Assembly: GCA_000336895.1 (NCBI GenBank)
Contig: AOLX01000005.1
Span: forward strand, 124,001 to 188,000
DNA: 64,000 bases
Source of the DNA: Haloarcula argentinensis DSM 12282
GTDB taxonomy: Archaea > Halobacteriota > Halobacteria > Halobacteriales > Haloarculaceae
Direction: 5' to 3'
Part shown: in pieces, positions 1 through 9,042 of the stretch
How positions within the stretch are numbered: the first letter of the stretch is position 1
Layout of the letters: every line of letters starts with the position of its first letter
Notes under the pieces: generated by a model
The model's database searches: none
Told to the model about the DNA's origin: nothing
Seen by the model: only the letters and a program-made list of their open reading frames with translations
Made by a program: the position numbers and the translations under genes

Positions 1-48
1 CCTCAACTTCCGGTGGACGCCGCTCAACGTTCAACGATCGGATGCCGC

Positions 49-642
49 TCACCGCTTCGCGTTCGCGACCGCCTCGTCGAGCGCCGCTTCGCCGGCCGCT
101 TCTGCCTCGTTTGCCCGCTGTTTCAGCACTGCCACGAATGATTCGTCGTCTATCATGTCGAGATTGGCCCGGACAGTCGAGACCGACGCCTGTAGCGCCG
201 CTGCCGTGAGCAGCACCCCGACAGTTGCGTCCGGGACGGCGACCGGCGTCCCCTTCGCAGTCACCGTACGGGCGTGCTCGACGACGTCGAGACAAACCTC
301 GGCCGTCTCCAGTGGCACCTCAGTTGAGCGTTTCGAGGCCTCCTGAATCCGGGCGTCATCCCCGGATTCAAAAGCGGTCCCGATCGCGTCGACCGCTGCC
401 GCGTCCTCGTCAGCGAAGGCGAGCAGCTGTTCCCGGTTATCGGCCAGAGCGTCCGCTAGTGCCGATAGCTCACCGGACTCCACACCGGACCCGTCTGTGC
501 CGACAGTGTGGATACAGACCATCTCACAGAGCGCCGCGCCCATCGCACCGCCGACGGCCGCGACTGCACCGCCGCTCGGGGTCACCTGGCCCGACGCGAC
601 GTCGTCGAGAAACTCGCCGATCGGCTGGGCCGCGAACGTCAT
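49..642 (-). CDS. cyclodeaminase/cyclohydrolase family protein
   Basis: A 197-residue stand-alone protein of the formiminotransferase-cyclodeaminase C-terminal family (FTCD_C). It carries the family's N-terminal signature, a Ser-Gly-Gly-rich stretch SGGAVAAVGGAMGAALCEM around residues 24-42, and is almost all alpha-helical. Family members act on one-carbon tetrahydrofolate intermediates (cyclodeaminase or methenyl-THF cyclohydrolase). Length matches the single-domain form. The frame is open 18 codons upstream, but the start at 642 (MTFAAQP) removes a non-homologous tail. Only 48 bases lie between its stop and the left edge, so any folate partner gene lies outside. The family assignment is good; the exact substrate is inferred. 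Confidence 0.85.
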   Translation of the reverse strand: MTFAAQPIGEFLDDVASGQVTPSGGAVAAVGGAMGAALCEMVCIHTVGTDGSGVESGELSALADALADNREQLLAFADEDAAAVDAIGTAFESGDDARIQEASKRSTEVPLETAEVCLDVVEHARTVTAKGTPVAVPDATVGVLLTAAALQASVSTVRANLDMIDDESFVAVLKQRANEAEAAGEAALDEAVANAKR

Positions 643-794
643 CTGTTGTCCCCAATACCGGTCGTTTCTGGTGATTGACTGCCCATACTGCACCATTCTC
701 GGCCCACTCGCCTAATGATTTCCCTGGAGATATTCGGCCTCCGCGTGGGCTATCTCGTCACAGAGGCTATGACCTGACTGTGACAAAACGGCGT

Positions 795-1175
795 ATGGTG
801 TCTCCGTACGAAATCATTCAGCCAGCGGCAGTACCGATTGAGCGGCTCAACACCTGCGATATGGAGGTCCGGAAGCTCACGGGCCCACTCGGCTGTGAGG
901 AGATACGGGTGAATCAGGTCGTCGTCGAACCGGACTCCGTGACGACGCCGCATACACACGACGGCCAAGAAGAAGTGTTCGTCGCGACGACCGGCGGCCG
1001 GATATCTATCGAAGGCGACGTTTACGACGTCCCCGAGGGCGGAGTGGTCCGTGTGTATCCGGACACGGTTCGAACCCTGTGTAACCATACTGCTGAGACG
1101 CACGTGTGGCTCGCCTTCGTTGCGCCACCGGTGGGAACCGTCGATAACTTCGGAAATTACGTTATCGAGGAATGA
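795..1175 (+). CDS. cupin domain protein
   Basis: A small single-domain cupin of 126 residues. The first cupin motif is visible as THDGQEEVFVATTGG, with a metal-ligand pattern His-x-His then Glu, and the second as the later PEGGVVRVYPDT segment. Cupins of this size bind a metal and act as isomerases, dioxygenases or sugar/ligand sensors; nothing here fixes the substrate. The start at 795 (MVSPYE) is chosen because the 40 residues upstream in frame look like translated spacer. It is divergent from the cyclodeaminase gene and probably transcribed alone. Confidence 0.8.
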   Translation: MVSPYEIIQPAAVPIERLNTCDMEVRKLTGPLGCEEIRVNQVVVEPDSVTTPHTHDGQEEVFVATTGGRISIEGDVYDVPEGGVVRVYPDTVRTLCNHTAETHVWLAFVAPPVGTVDNFGNYVIEE

Positions 1176-1435
1176 GTCGGTCGGCCAGTCGCTTCCCCGT
1201 CTTCGAGGCTGCACCTCCGCTGAGGCCGTGGCCCATCGCCATCTTTTCAGAGCGATCGACGAGTACAGGCCAGGGTTCTGTGGCTAGACCGCATGCACTC
1301 ATCCTATATGATTACAAATACGTTGAGTTTTGCACCACGCACTGGTCACACAGGCACCATACGCAATCGGAGACGCAGTAGCAGGTAAATTCCTGTTATG
1401 AATACCTTCCTGAGATGCGGGTCACCTATCAGTGA

Positions 1436-2053
1436 CTACTGGTCGTGTCGTCGAATCGACTCCCTGAACTGCGTGCGGTCCGCTTCGCTGATCGTTCCGA
1501 CGTGCTCTCTGGTCGTCGTCTCAGTCTCCGTCTCGATTCCCCGCATGACTTCGCACATGTGCGTTGCGGTCACCTCGACGACGACGCCGTGCGCATCGAG
1601 TTCATCCGCCAGACCGACCGCAATATCCCGCGTGAGTGTCTCCTGTGTCGTCAGTTGGCGTGACTGCCACCGGACGTACCGGATGAGCTTTGACAGTCCC
1701 ACCATCTCCTCCCCGGGTCTGTACGCCACGTGAGCAACGCCCTGGAAGGGGAGCAGGTGATGTTCGCACATGCTGTGAAGCGGAATTCCGGTTTTGACGA
1801 TGAGACCATCGGTCTCCGCATCGAAGGTCCGCATTACGGGTCCAGACTCGGACCGAGAGCCTTCAGTCAGGGTCTCGAACATTTCCGGGACACGCCGGCT
1901 CCACGTATCCGATAGCCCCGCCGAATCTGGGTCACGGCCAGCGGCTTCGAGCAGGAGGCGAGCACCACGTCGCGCCTTCTCTTCGTCGAAGCCGTCTGTC
2001 GGTTGGGTTGCAGTATCGTGCTGGTGTGCAGGTTCCTGTTCCCGGGAATCCAT
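1436..2053 (-). CDS. folE: GTP cyclohydrolase I (type IA)
   Basis: Converts GTP to 7,8-dihydroneopterin triphosphate, the first step towards folate or pterin and, through QueD-type enzymes, towards archaeosine. The 205-residue protein has the catalytic zinc motif MCEHHLLPF (Cys and His ligands) and the second cysteine in HMCEVMRGI, with the conserved LSKLIRY segment between them, so all three zinc ligands are present. Start at 2053 (MDSREQE) drops ten unlikely residues. Many archaea use the unrelated type IB enzyme MptA instead, so a type IA enzyme is of interest. No folate gene adjoins it directly except the cyclodeaminase-like gene 0.8 kb away. Confidence 0.92.
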   Translation of the reverse strand: MDSREQEPAHQHDTATQPTDGFDEEKARRGARLLLEAAGRDPDSAGLSDTWSRRVPEMFETLTEGSRSESGPVMRTFDAETDGLIVKTGIPLHSMCEHHLLPFQGVAHVAYRPGEEMVGLSKLIRYVRWQSRQLTTQETLTRDIAVGLADELDAHGVVVEVTATHMCEVMRGIETETETTTREHVGTISEADRTQFRESIRRHDQ

Positions 2054-2179
2054 TACAAGCAAACAGGGGGACTCGACGTACAAAGTCTCTGTTCCCCATC
2101 AGTTTACTACTCGAATAACAGTGGTAACATTGTGATTTCGCACCACAACGTATCACCGACCGCGAATATCGTGTGTTAC

Positions 2180-2185
2180 AAAAAA
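2180..2185 (-). terminator. T-run terminator of the lipoprotein operon
   Basis: A run of six T on the minus strand, about 85 nt past the stop of the lipoprotein gene ending at 2270. Archaeal termination needs only a T-rich tract, so this is a plausible terminator; assigned by position and composition only. Confidence 0.4.
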
Positions 2186-2269
2186 CGTCCAATGAGTCCT
2201 CCTGTGTGGCGGGAACGGTGTTTCTGTTGACCGGCGGACCAGCCACAACGTCGCTTTCATAACGCTGTT

Positions 2270-3580
2270 TCAGCCAGATTCCAGCGCCTGAACGGTCTGT
2301 TGGGTCGCCGCCGATGCTGAACGGGCGAGTGCTGTCGCGTGCCAGTAGTCCGCAACGTTTCTATCGAGAGTGGAAGCCGAGATCTCTCCCTGATGATGCG
2401 TTAACCCACGGTCAGCGGCCATGACCTTGTGGCCAGCATCGACGAGAACCGTCCGGACCAGTTCCGGTTGTGAACTCGATTCGAGGGCCGCAGTGAGCGC
2501 CTCGTACACGGTTTCCCTAATGTCTCGAACCGTTTTCCCATCCGATGGACGAACGAGTTCGCCCGTTTCCCGCCGACTCTGTATGCGGTCGATTGCTCGG
2601 AGCCGGGCCAATTGACTGTTCGCATCGACAACGGCGCTCGCGGGGCCGACGGCATCCGTAAAGCGGCTAATCCCGCTCTCCACCTCCCATCGGAGCTCGT
2701 CGAAAACCATCTGCCCCGGATTTCGGTCATCAGCGTTCGTTTCCGGCGGTAGATCCGACTGCCTGTCACGGATGTCCGACAGCAATGCCTTTGCTGCGGC
2801 GGTCAGTGTTTGTCTGACCGTGCCGACATTGGCTGGAAGCGAAGCAGTGAACTGCGCCCGTAGATGACGAGCGTCGCTGAGATACGCTTGTGCTGACTCA
2901 GCCATCTCGCCCCATTCGGCGACAGACAGCAGCTCCGACTCCTCCCTCGGCCTGACATCCGTGTCAGTGGCCCGCCCCAGTCCCGCTTCGATCCGGGCGT
3001 GGACCAGCGCCGCGCGCACCGGGTCCGCCCCGACGTATTCGTGCTCCTGCAGGGTTTCGCGGGCCGCAGACAGGGTCTTGTCGTATTCGTTTCGGAGGGG
3101 AGCGGCGGTGAGACCACGGTCGGCGACGCCCCACCCCGAAGCGGCGTAGCGGGCGTTTTCGCGCGCTCGCCGCAACGACCGGAGCGCCATCAAGCCAGTT
3201 CGGGCCGTCCGTGCATCATCGAGGCCGTCCGAAGCGTCGCTGGCGGCATCAGTCAGGTGCTGGCGGATGTGACCGTTCGGGATTTCTTCCGGTCCGAGCG
3301 GAGTCGGAAGCGTCGCCAGAAGTGACCGAACCCGCTCTCGTGCGACATCGAAATGACTCGTTGCGATGTCGACTGGGACCGAGGGGGAGACAGGGGCTTC
3401 TCGCTCCCCATGGCGCGGGATATCGGGTAGGTTGTAGGTATCGATAGTTGCCTCGCCTCCCCCGCCCACACTGTCGAGACTGCTACAGCCAGCGATAGCG
3501 CTGGCCCCGGCTAGCGCGAGCACACCACGACGGGTCAGCCGAGTGGATTTGCAGTTTGTCTCAGATATCTCGTCAGTCAT
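2270..3580 (-). CDS. Tat-exported lipoprotein, unknown function
   Basis: A 436-residue protein with a twin-arginine signal (LTRRGVLALAGASAIAGC, residues 15-32) ending in a haloarchaeal lipobox cysteine at residue 32, so it should be anchored outside the membrane. The mature part is rich in Arg, Ala, Asp and Leu and predicted mostly helical, with many RxAL/ARxxL heptad-like stretches that suggest a helical bundle. I do not recognise a family. Its start overlaps the upstream lipoprotein gene by 4 nt (ATGA), so the two are translationally coupled and probably work together at the cell surface. Confidence 0.8.
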   Translation of the reverse strand: MTDEISETNCKSTRLTRRGVLALAGASAIAGCSSLDSVGGGGEATIDTYNLPDIPRHGEREAPVSPSVPVDIATSHFDVARERVRSLLATLPTPLGPEEIPNGHIRQHLTDAASDASDGLDDARTARTGLMALRSLRRARENARYAASGWGVADRGLTAAPLRNEYDKTLSAARETLQEHEYVGADPVRAALVHARIEAGLGRATDTDVRPREESELLSVAEWGEMAESAQAYLSDARHLRAQFTASLPANVGTVRQTLTAAAKALLSDIRDRQSDLPPETNADDRNPGQMVFDELRWEVESGISRFTDAVGPASAVVDANSQLARLRAIDRIQSRRETGELVRPSDGKTVRDIRETVYEALTAALESSSQPELVRTVLVDAGHKVMAADRGLTHHQGEISASTLDRNVADYWHATALARSASAATQQTVQALESG

Positions 3581-4275
3581 GCCTGCTCACCACCGGTCTG
3601 GGTGCGGCGGTCATTGCTCAGTGCTGCCTCGCTCCCGCTCTCACTACCCCCTTCGGCACCGGCTCGCTGTCTTTCGCAACTGTTGCCGCCAATTGAGGAG
3701 GAATAGCTGGAGATGTCGTCTGCGTTGACTGTGTCGGGAATCCGGATGACCCAAACCGCGTATATTTTATTGCCCGCTGTGCAGGGCTCGTCGTAGGGTC
3801 GGCTCACCCGACCATAGTCGGTCGTGATGTTATCAGCCGCCCACCGGATCTGACAGAGCGTTAGTCGAAAACACTCCTCGATTGTCACAGTCTGGACGTA
3901 GACGGTTTCTGTATCGAAGTCAGTTCCATCGAGGAAGGACCGTATTTCCGACCGGTCCGCGTCGTCGACGACGCTGACCCGGTCGGCCTTGGCTGCCGTA
4001 TCGATAATCTCGGATTCTGTTGGACGAGAACGTGGGCTTTCGGTCGGCCGACCGTCTTCGTCATCGAGCCAGACTGGCTGACGATCGGTATCAACGCGTG
4101 TGACCACTGCATCCGGGTCAGATACCGATCCAGCGCTGGAGGGACTTGAACCGTCGCTTCTGGAAGGGGTGTGTGCTGATTCGCCGCTACCCTCGAAAAC
4201 CCCGCTACAGCCAGCTAGCACTGTCGCCAGCCCGCAGACGCTGTGGAGGAGAGTGCGTCGAGTAAAGGGGACCAT
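3577..4275 (-). CDS. lipoprotein, unknown function
   Basis: A 232-residue protein with a short signal (FTRRTLLHSVCGLATVLAGC) containing a twin arginine and lipobox cysteine at about residue 23. A Ser/Thr/Asp-rich linker follows, then a folded region of about 130 residues with FLDGTDFDTETVYVQTVTI and several cysteines (ECFRLTLCQIRW), possibly disulfide-bonded. The C-terminus is again Ser/Gly/Glu-rich. No family recognised. First gene of a two-gene operon with the lipoprotein at 2270-3580; a TATA element (4303-4310) lies about 32 nt before the ATG. Confidence 0.78.
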   Translation of the reverse strand: MVPFTRRTLLHSVCGLATVLAGCSGVFEGSGESAHTPSRSDGSSPSSAGSVSDPDAVVTRVDTDRQPVWLDDEDGRPTESPRSRPTESEIIDTAAKADRVSVVDDADRSEIRSFLDGTDFDTETVYVQTVTIEECFRLTLCQIRWAADNITTDYGRVSRPYDEPCTAGNKIYAVWVIRIPDTVNADDISSYSSSIGGNSCERQRAGAEGGSESGSEAALSNDRRTQTGGEQA

Positions 4276-4302
4276 CGTCTGATTTCCCGCTTGTAATGTC
4301 AG

Positions 4303-4310
4303 GTATAAAA
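4303..4310 (-). promoter_or_regulatory. TATA box of lipoprotein operon
   Basis: GTATAAAA on the plus strand, read TTTTATAC on the minus strand, centred about 32 nt upstream of the ATG at 4275. This spacing fits a leaderless or nearly leaderless haloarchaeal transcript. The rest of the 300-bp spacer 4276-4575 is AT-rich and shows no gene. Confidence 0.55.
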
Positions 4311-4575
4311 TTCTCGTGGTTGCTCAGATCGCAGCAGATCGCTCAGGGATCGGTCCACATACGAACTCCGATACCAGAGGATACTGATACACACGTAGAT
4401 ACCGGTTGTACACATTCATATCGGGATATGTTAGTCTATATCTCGCAGATATGTGGTCGGATTCGCCTATCTGAGCGGTAGACACTGTCACAGATAGACA
4501 CCGGCACGGAACGGTGAACAGACTGCCCGATATCGCAACAAAACGGCTAAACCGGGTCGACGTGTTCTGGCGATA

Positions 4576-5172
4576 ATGGGGTCAGCGCAGTCGAAAGTCG
4601 CACAGTTGATCGAAACGTATGAACTGTCGTCGATGGGTGCGGAGCTGGAACGCGCTTGGCTCGGAGAGAATGGGCAGCGACAGAGCCTCCGTGACCTCGC
4701 AGATCGGTTCAACCAGGCCCTGCTCGTGGCTGCAATCCGCGATGCGGGTATGGATGTTATCGACGGCGAACCGGCGAACTTCTACCGACTGCTGACGGAT
4801 GACGACGTCAGTGCAGGCAAGCGAATCGAAGCGCGGAACCGGCTTGACCGGGCCGGTATCGACGTCGATACGTTGGAAGACCAGTTTGTCACGTACCAGG
4901 CGATTCGATACTACCTTACAGAGGTTCGTGGCGCGAGCTACGAACCTGAATCAGAAGCTGCACAGGTCGAGCAAGAGCGTGGAACTATCGACCGCCTCCG
5001 CAGTCGCGTCGAGACAATCGTCCGGGATACGGTCGACAGACTGAACACCGCAGACAAGCTCACTTTGGGCGACTATCGAGTGTTCGTGAGCATCGATATC
5101 CGCTGTCAGGACTGCGGGACGCGCTACAGTATTAGCGACCTTCTCGACCGCGGCGGCTGTAACTGTGAGTGA
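4576..5172 (+). CDS. rdfA: rod-determining factor RdfA-like protein
   Basis: A 198-residue protein matching the haloarchaeal RdfA family, named for its need in rod-cell formation in Haloferax volcanii. The N-terminus SKVAQLIETYELSSMGAEL followed by a SLRDLADRFN segment is characteristic and looks like a helix-turn-helix-like module. The C-terminus has a four-cysteine zinc site: CxxC at CQDC and a second CNC near the end. The gene is convergent with the SMC-related gene at 5209-7167, separated by 36 nt; RdfA and Sph-type genes are also neighbours in Haloferax. A TAAA-rich element near 4547-4553 may be its TATA box. Molecular role is not known; regulation of shape is inferred from the family. 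Confidence 0.85.
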   Translation: MGSAQSKVAQLIETYELSSMGAELERAWLGENGQRQSLRDLADRFNQALLVAAIRDAGMDVIDGEPANFYRLLTDDDVSAGKRIEARNRLDRAGIDVDTLEDQFVTYQAIRYYLTEVRGASYEPESEAAQVEQERGTIDRLRSRVETIVRDTVDRLNTADKLTLGDYRVFVSIDIRCQDCGTRYSISDLLDRGGCNCE

Positions 5173-5208
5173 GCGTTCAAAAGGTCCGCTCTTTGGTACA
5201 CAACCGGG

Positions 5209-7167
5209 TCAGATCTCGGTAATCCGGTTGTACTTCTCCGGAAGCGCCTGCGCATCCTCAGGGAGCAACGCGACAACGAGATAGGAGGGGTACTCCGCGA
5301 AGTACTCGACGAGCGAGGCGATGCGCGCCGAGTCGATGGCTTCGAGCGAGTCGAGCAGCATGAACGGAACATCCTCGTATACATCGTGGACGAGGTAGCC
5401 GGCGAGTGCGAACACGAGTCCGGTCACTTCTCGCTCGCTCTCACTCAGATGGGCAACCGTGTCTTCGTAGACAGTTCCACCGTCGGTACTTCTGACAACG
5501 TGGAGCGTGAACGTCGATCCCGTGACACTGTCATCGCTGTTATGGACCGGGTCATCGGGTGTATCGGTCCGTTCGATCCAGATTCGTTCAATGTTACCAT
5601 AGCTCAGAATATCGAGCAGGTCGTCCATCTTCTCGTTGAACTGGTCGGTCGCCTCAGCTTCGAGGCGGTCGATACGTGACCGGAGGTCGATCAGCTCGTC
5701 AACCACCTCTTCCCGTTGGGCAACCAGTTCGTCGTTCCGGCGGATCTCTGACTCGATGTCGGCAATCTCTTCGCTCACCTCGTCTCGTTCCGATTCGAGT
5801 TGGTCCAGTTCCAACTCCAGTTCATTCGCTTTCGTATGGAGTTCGAGCACCTCGTCGAACTCTTCCGTCCGGAGCGACGTGACCCGCTCCTCAAGTTCCT
5901 CGACGCGAGCGGAGAGGTTGTTGCGTCGCTCTCGGAGGTCGACAACAGTCGTCTGCCGGCGCTCAATTTCGGTGTCGACCTCGTCAATCGTTGCGGTGAG
6001 CTCCTGCGCTCGTGTGCGTGTCTCCGCAATTTCGTCACGTTGGTCGGTCAGTTCGTCGAGTTCGTCTTCGATATCGTCGATCTCTGTGACCGTTTCTTGA
6101 AGATGGTCACGCATGCTCTGGAGCGTCGACTCGATACGATCCGGCTTCACTCGTGAGCCACAGGTCCAGCAGGTCGTCTTGGACCCCTGATAGAGCTGGT
6201 CCGTGATGTCTCCCACGCTCTCGGGCTTTGCATCGATAGCATCGGTTATCTCCCGGTGTTCGCCAGCCAGCAGTTCCTCGTTGAACCCGATGACGTTCTG
6301 TAGTCGCGTGGTGTATTCTGAGAGCTCCCGCTTTCGCTCTCGGAGCCGCTCGATGTCCGATTGGAGCGTTTCGAGTCGTTCGTCCGGCGATTCCGGAAGT
6401 CCGGACCGTTCGACCGCGAGGCTACCCCGCTCGTCGCGCAGTGCCGAGATACTCTCCTGTTCTGACTGGATATCGTTTCGCACGCGTTTCAGTTCGGATC
6501 GAGTCGCCTGGAGTTCATCGAGGGCCGTTTCGAGCTCGTCCCTGTTTTCCTGGGTCGTCTGAAAATCTACGTCCCGCTCGTCGATTCGTTCCTCCACGTG
6601 CTGGAGTTCGTCTCTAGTTTCAGCGATCTCGTCGCGCAGATCTGCCCGTTGCCGTTCGAGATCTGGAAAATCACGCTTGAGCGACGCGATACGATCGAGT
6701 TCCTCGTCGATCTCTTCCTTGCGCTGTTCGGCCGCACGTATCTGTCGGTGAATAGACGCCACGTCGACGGGCCGCATAATGATCTCCCGGAGGTCCTCAC
6801 CCCGTTCGACGGCTCGCCTGGCCTCGTTGTCTTCGAGCAGGAACGCGAACAGGTCCGCAACTGTTGGGTCAGTAAGCAGTCCGAGGCCCGACCCGACAAC
6901 ACCGCCATCGGTTCTGGTCAGTGTCCGGGAGTACGTCTCCTCCCCCAGTGAGAGTTCGACGTGCCCCTGATCGGCGTCACCTTTGACACTCGCCCACTCA
7001 CTTCCGTGAGCAGCCATCACCGCCTGTAGAAACGATGTCCGATTAGTCGCGTTCCGGCCTCGGAGCACAGTCACCCCTGGTGGCACCTTGACTGTCGTCT
7101 CGTCGATCCCCCCGATCTTCTCGACGGTGACGGTCGCCACCTCCCCAGATACCGAGAGTGAACCCAT
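5209..7167 (-). CDS. archaea-specific SMC-related protein (Sph family)
   Basis: A 652-residue SMC/Rad50-like ATPase. Numbered from the chosen start, residues 37-45 are GRNATNRTS, at the position of the Walker A loop; the usual GKS/GKT lysine is replaced. A long coiled coil is broken by a zinc-hook-like CWTC at residues 333-336. Near the end are LSESEREVTGLVFAL, resembling the ABC signature, and PFMLLDSLEAID, a Walker B with Asp but with Ser-Leu-Glu following. Start at 7167 (MGSLSVSGE) is preferred over the longer frame from 7200. Sph proteins are haloarchaeal coiled-coil ATPases linked to chromosome or cell-shape functions; pairing with rdfA supports a role in morphology. Whether it hydrolyses ATP is open. 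Confidence 0.85.
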   Translation of the reverse strand: MGSLSVSGEVATVTVEKIGGIDETTVKVPPGVTVLRGRNATNRTSFLQAVMAAHGSEWASVKGDADQGHVELSLGEETYSRTLTRTDGGVVGSGLGLLTDPTVADLFAFLLEDNEARRAVERGEDLREIIMRPVDVASIHRQIRAAEQRKEEIDEELDRIASLKRDFPDLERQRADLRDEIAETRDELQHVEERIDERDVDFQTTQENRDELETALDELQATRSELKRVRNDIQSEQESISALRDERGSLAVERSGLPESPDERLETLQSDIERLRERKRELSEYTTRLQNVIGFNEELLAGEHREITDAIDAKPESVGDITDQLYQGSKTTCWTCGSRVKPDRIESTLQSMRDHLQETVTEIDDIEDELDELTDQRDEIAETRTRAQELTATIDEVDTEIERRQTTVVDLRERRNNLSARVEELEERVTSLRTEEFDEVLELHTKANELELELDQLESERDEVSEEIADIESEIRRNDELVAQREEVVDELIDLRSRIDRLEAEATDQFNEKMDDLLDILSYGNIERIWIERTDTPDDPVHNSDDSVTGSTFTLHVVRSTDGGTVYEDTVAHLSESEREVTGLVFALAGYLVHDVYEDVPFMLLDSLEAIDSARIASLVEYFAEYPSYLVVALLPEDAQALPEKYNRITEI

Positions 7168-7351
7168 ATCTCGGTGTGTGCGAGTGACGGACATAAGCAC
7201 TATGGCGCGTGTGGCACCACACTCCCCGATTTCTATGCCAATAGTGGCCCGCGGCTAACAAGCATATGTCTGTTATTCCATCGGATTCGCGGACCTAGTT
7301 CCATGCAGAAACAATCGCCTAAATCCAGATAGCAAACAATTTCGCTAAATA

Positions 7352-7367
7352 ACACGCTCAAACGTGT
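7352..7367. promoter_or_regulatory. inverted repeat upstream of PTS promoter
   Basis: ACACG-CTCAAA-CGTGT, a 5-6-5 inverted repeat ending 4 nt before the TATA box of the PTS operon. In Haloferax the fructose PTS operon is controlled by the DeoR-type repressor GlpR; whether this repeat is a GlpR or activator site is inference from position. Confidence 0.4.
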
Positions 7368-7370
7368 ACC

Positions 7371-7378
7371 TTTATATC
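7371..7378 (+). promoter_or_regulatory. TATA box of fructose PTS operon
   Basis: TTTATATC, predicting transcription start near 7400, a dozen bases before the ATG at 7412. Short leader, as usual in haloarchaea. Confidence 0.65.
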
Positions 7379-7411
7379 ACACAATGGGCGTAGCTGTCGG
7401 TGTCGTTGACC

Positions 7412-8551
7412 ATGACAGAGCAAAACCAGGCCGAGAGTGCGCTTCGCGCTCACGTAACCTCCGTCAAGGAGGACCTGATGACGGGCGTATCGTTCATGAT
7501 TCCCTTCGTAACTATCGGGGGTATCTTCCTCGCCGTCGCGTACGCGATAGGGGACACACAGACAGTGTTCGAGAACACCGGCTCGGCAGGCTGGTTCCTC
7601 GCACAGATCGGCGTTGCTGGACTGACGATTATGGTTCCCATCCTCGGAGGCTACATCGCGTACGCCATTGCCGACCGACCGGGACTCGCTCCGGGGTTCC
7701 TGCTGGCGTACATTCTCCAACAAGGGAACGTCGTCGCCGAAGCGGCGACGGTAATCGGTATCTCCGGTGGCGAGGCCGGTGCCGGCTACCTCGGCGCAAT
7801 CGTCGCTGGGCTGCTGGCTGGGTACGTCGCGCGCTTCTTCAAGAACCTCGACGTCCCCGAGTTCATCCAGCCGATGATGCCGGTGCTGCTCATCCCTGTC
7901 GCGACGATGGCGGTTCTAACGCCAATCATGCTGTTCGTACTGGGCGTCCCCGTCGCACTCGCTAATGAGGGCCTAACCTCGTTCCTGCAGTCGATGCAGG
8001 GTGGCCAGGCCATCGTTGTCGGCCTCATCCTCGGCGGGATGATGGCCTTCGACATGGGTGGCCCGGTCAACAAGGTCGCCTACGTGTTCGCGACCGGACT
8101 CATCACTGAGGAGATCTACGCGCCGATGGCCGCGGTAATGATCGGCGGCATGATTCCGCCGATCGGCCTCGCGCTCTCGAACTTCATCGCCCCGCACAAG
8201 TACGCTGCGGAGATGTACGAGAACGGGAAAAGCGGTATCGTACTCGGCCTTTCGTTCATCACTGAGGGTGCGATTCCGTACGCAGCCGCCGATCCGCTCC
8301 GCGTAATCCCGGCTATCGTGGCCGGTAGCGCTGTGGGCGGTGCGACCTCGATGGCCCTCGGCGTCACGATGCCCGCACCCCACGGCGGTATCTTCGTCGT
8401 CCTGCTGTCAAACCGGCCGCTCGCATTCCTGGGCAGCATCCTCTTGGGCTCACTCGTGACGGCCGTCGTCGCGACGGTGATCAAACCGGACTTCGAAGAC
8501 CGTATCGACGCTGGGGCGGAGACGAGCACCACGCAACCGACGGACGACTAA
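7412..8551 (+). CDS. ptfC: PTS fructose transporter, IIC component
   Basis: The membrane channel subunit of a haloarchaeal fructose phosphotransferase system. About 379 residues with 9-10 hydrophobic segments, beginning in the typical SVKEDLMTGVSFMIPFVTIGG motif region, with the conserved ITEGAIPYAAADP loop near residue 290 that belongs to the substrate-binding region of fructose IIC proteins. A GTG at 7400 is an alternative start, but ATG 7412 (MTEQNQ) fits better. First gene of a five-gene operon; unlike many bacterial FruA proteins it is not fused to IIA or IIB, which are separate genes downstream. Confidence 0.93.
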   Translation: MTEQNQAESALRAHVTSVKEDLMTGVSFMIPFVTIGGIFLAVAYAIGDTQTVFENTGSAGWFLAQIGVAGLTIMVPILGGYIAYAIADRPGLAPGFLLAYILQQGNVVAEAATVIGISGGEAGAGYLGAIVAGLLAGYVARFFKNLDVPEFIQPMMPVLLIPVATMAVLTPIMLFVLGVPVALANEGLTSFLQSMQGGQAIVVGLILGGMMAFDMGGPVNKVAYVFATGLITEEIYAPMAAVMIGGMIPPIGLALSNFIAPHKYAAEMYENGKSGIVLGLSFITEGAIPYAAADPLRVIPAIVAGSAVGGATSMALGVTMPAPHGGIFVVLLSNRPLAFLGSILLGSLVTAVVATVIKPDFEDRIDAGAETSTTQPTDD

Positions 8552-8565
8552 CAACGGTGATTACA

Positions 8566-9042
8566 ATGACAGATGCAATCGCAGCGGACGATATCGAAGA
8601 ACTGATTCCGGCCAACCACATCTCGCTGTCCGAGCCACCAGCCGAGAAGGAAGCGTGTATCGAGTCCCTGCTCGACCTACTAGTCGACGGTGGCAGGGTC
8701 GAGGACCGCGAACGCGCACTCGACGCGCTGCTGGAACGCGAATCGGAGACCACGACGGGCGTCGGCATGGGGATCGGCATCCCACACGCGAAAACCAGCG
8801 CTGTGAGCCGCCCGTCACTGGCGTTTGTCCGCTCCGAGGAAGGCGTCGACTTCGGCTCGATGGACGACGAGCCCGCGACGCTCATCTTCATGATTCTCGT
8901 GCCGGAAGCCGGCGGCGAAGAGCACCTCAACATCCTCAGCTCCCTCTCGCGAGCCCTGATGCACGACGACGTTCGGGACCGACTCCACGAAGCAGAGGAC
9001 GAGGCGACCGTTCAGGACGTGCTCCGGGAGGCCATCGCATGA
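8566..9042 (+). CDS. ptfA: PTS fructose IIA component
   Basis: Cytoplasmic phosphocarrier of the fructose/mannitol IIA family, 158 residues. The phosphorylated histidine lies in GIGIPHAKT (about residue 72), the family's active site. It accepts phosphate from HPr and passes it to IIB. Follows ptfC by 14 nt and overlaps ptfH by 4 nt (ATGA), showing translational coupling. A GTG at 8557 is possible, but the ATG at 8566 is preferred. Confidence 0.92.
   Translation: MTDAIAADDIEELIPANHISLSEPPAEKEACIESLLDLLVDGGRVEDRERALDALLERESETTTGVGMGIGIPHAKTSAVSRPSLAFVRSEEGVDFGSMDDEPATLIFMILVPEAGGEEHLNILSSLSRALMHDDVRDRLHEAEDEATVQDVLREAIA

Noticed and set aside
1060..1081. T-arm-like sequence CGGTTCGAACCC, possible tRNA
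   Set aside because: Lies inside the cupin gene and no acceptor stem or anticodon arm can be formed around it.
1172..1381. 69-codon frame overlapping the cupin stop
   Set aside because: ATGA overlap looks like coupling, but composition and codon use are unlike a haloarchaeal gene and no domain is present.
5636..6100. 154-codon Ser-rich plus-strand frame
   Set aside because: Complement of the coiled-coil part of the SMC-related gene; extreme composition and no motif.
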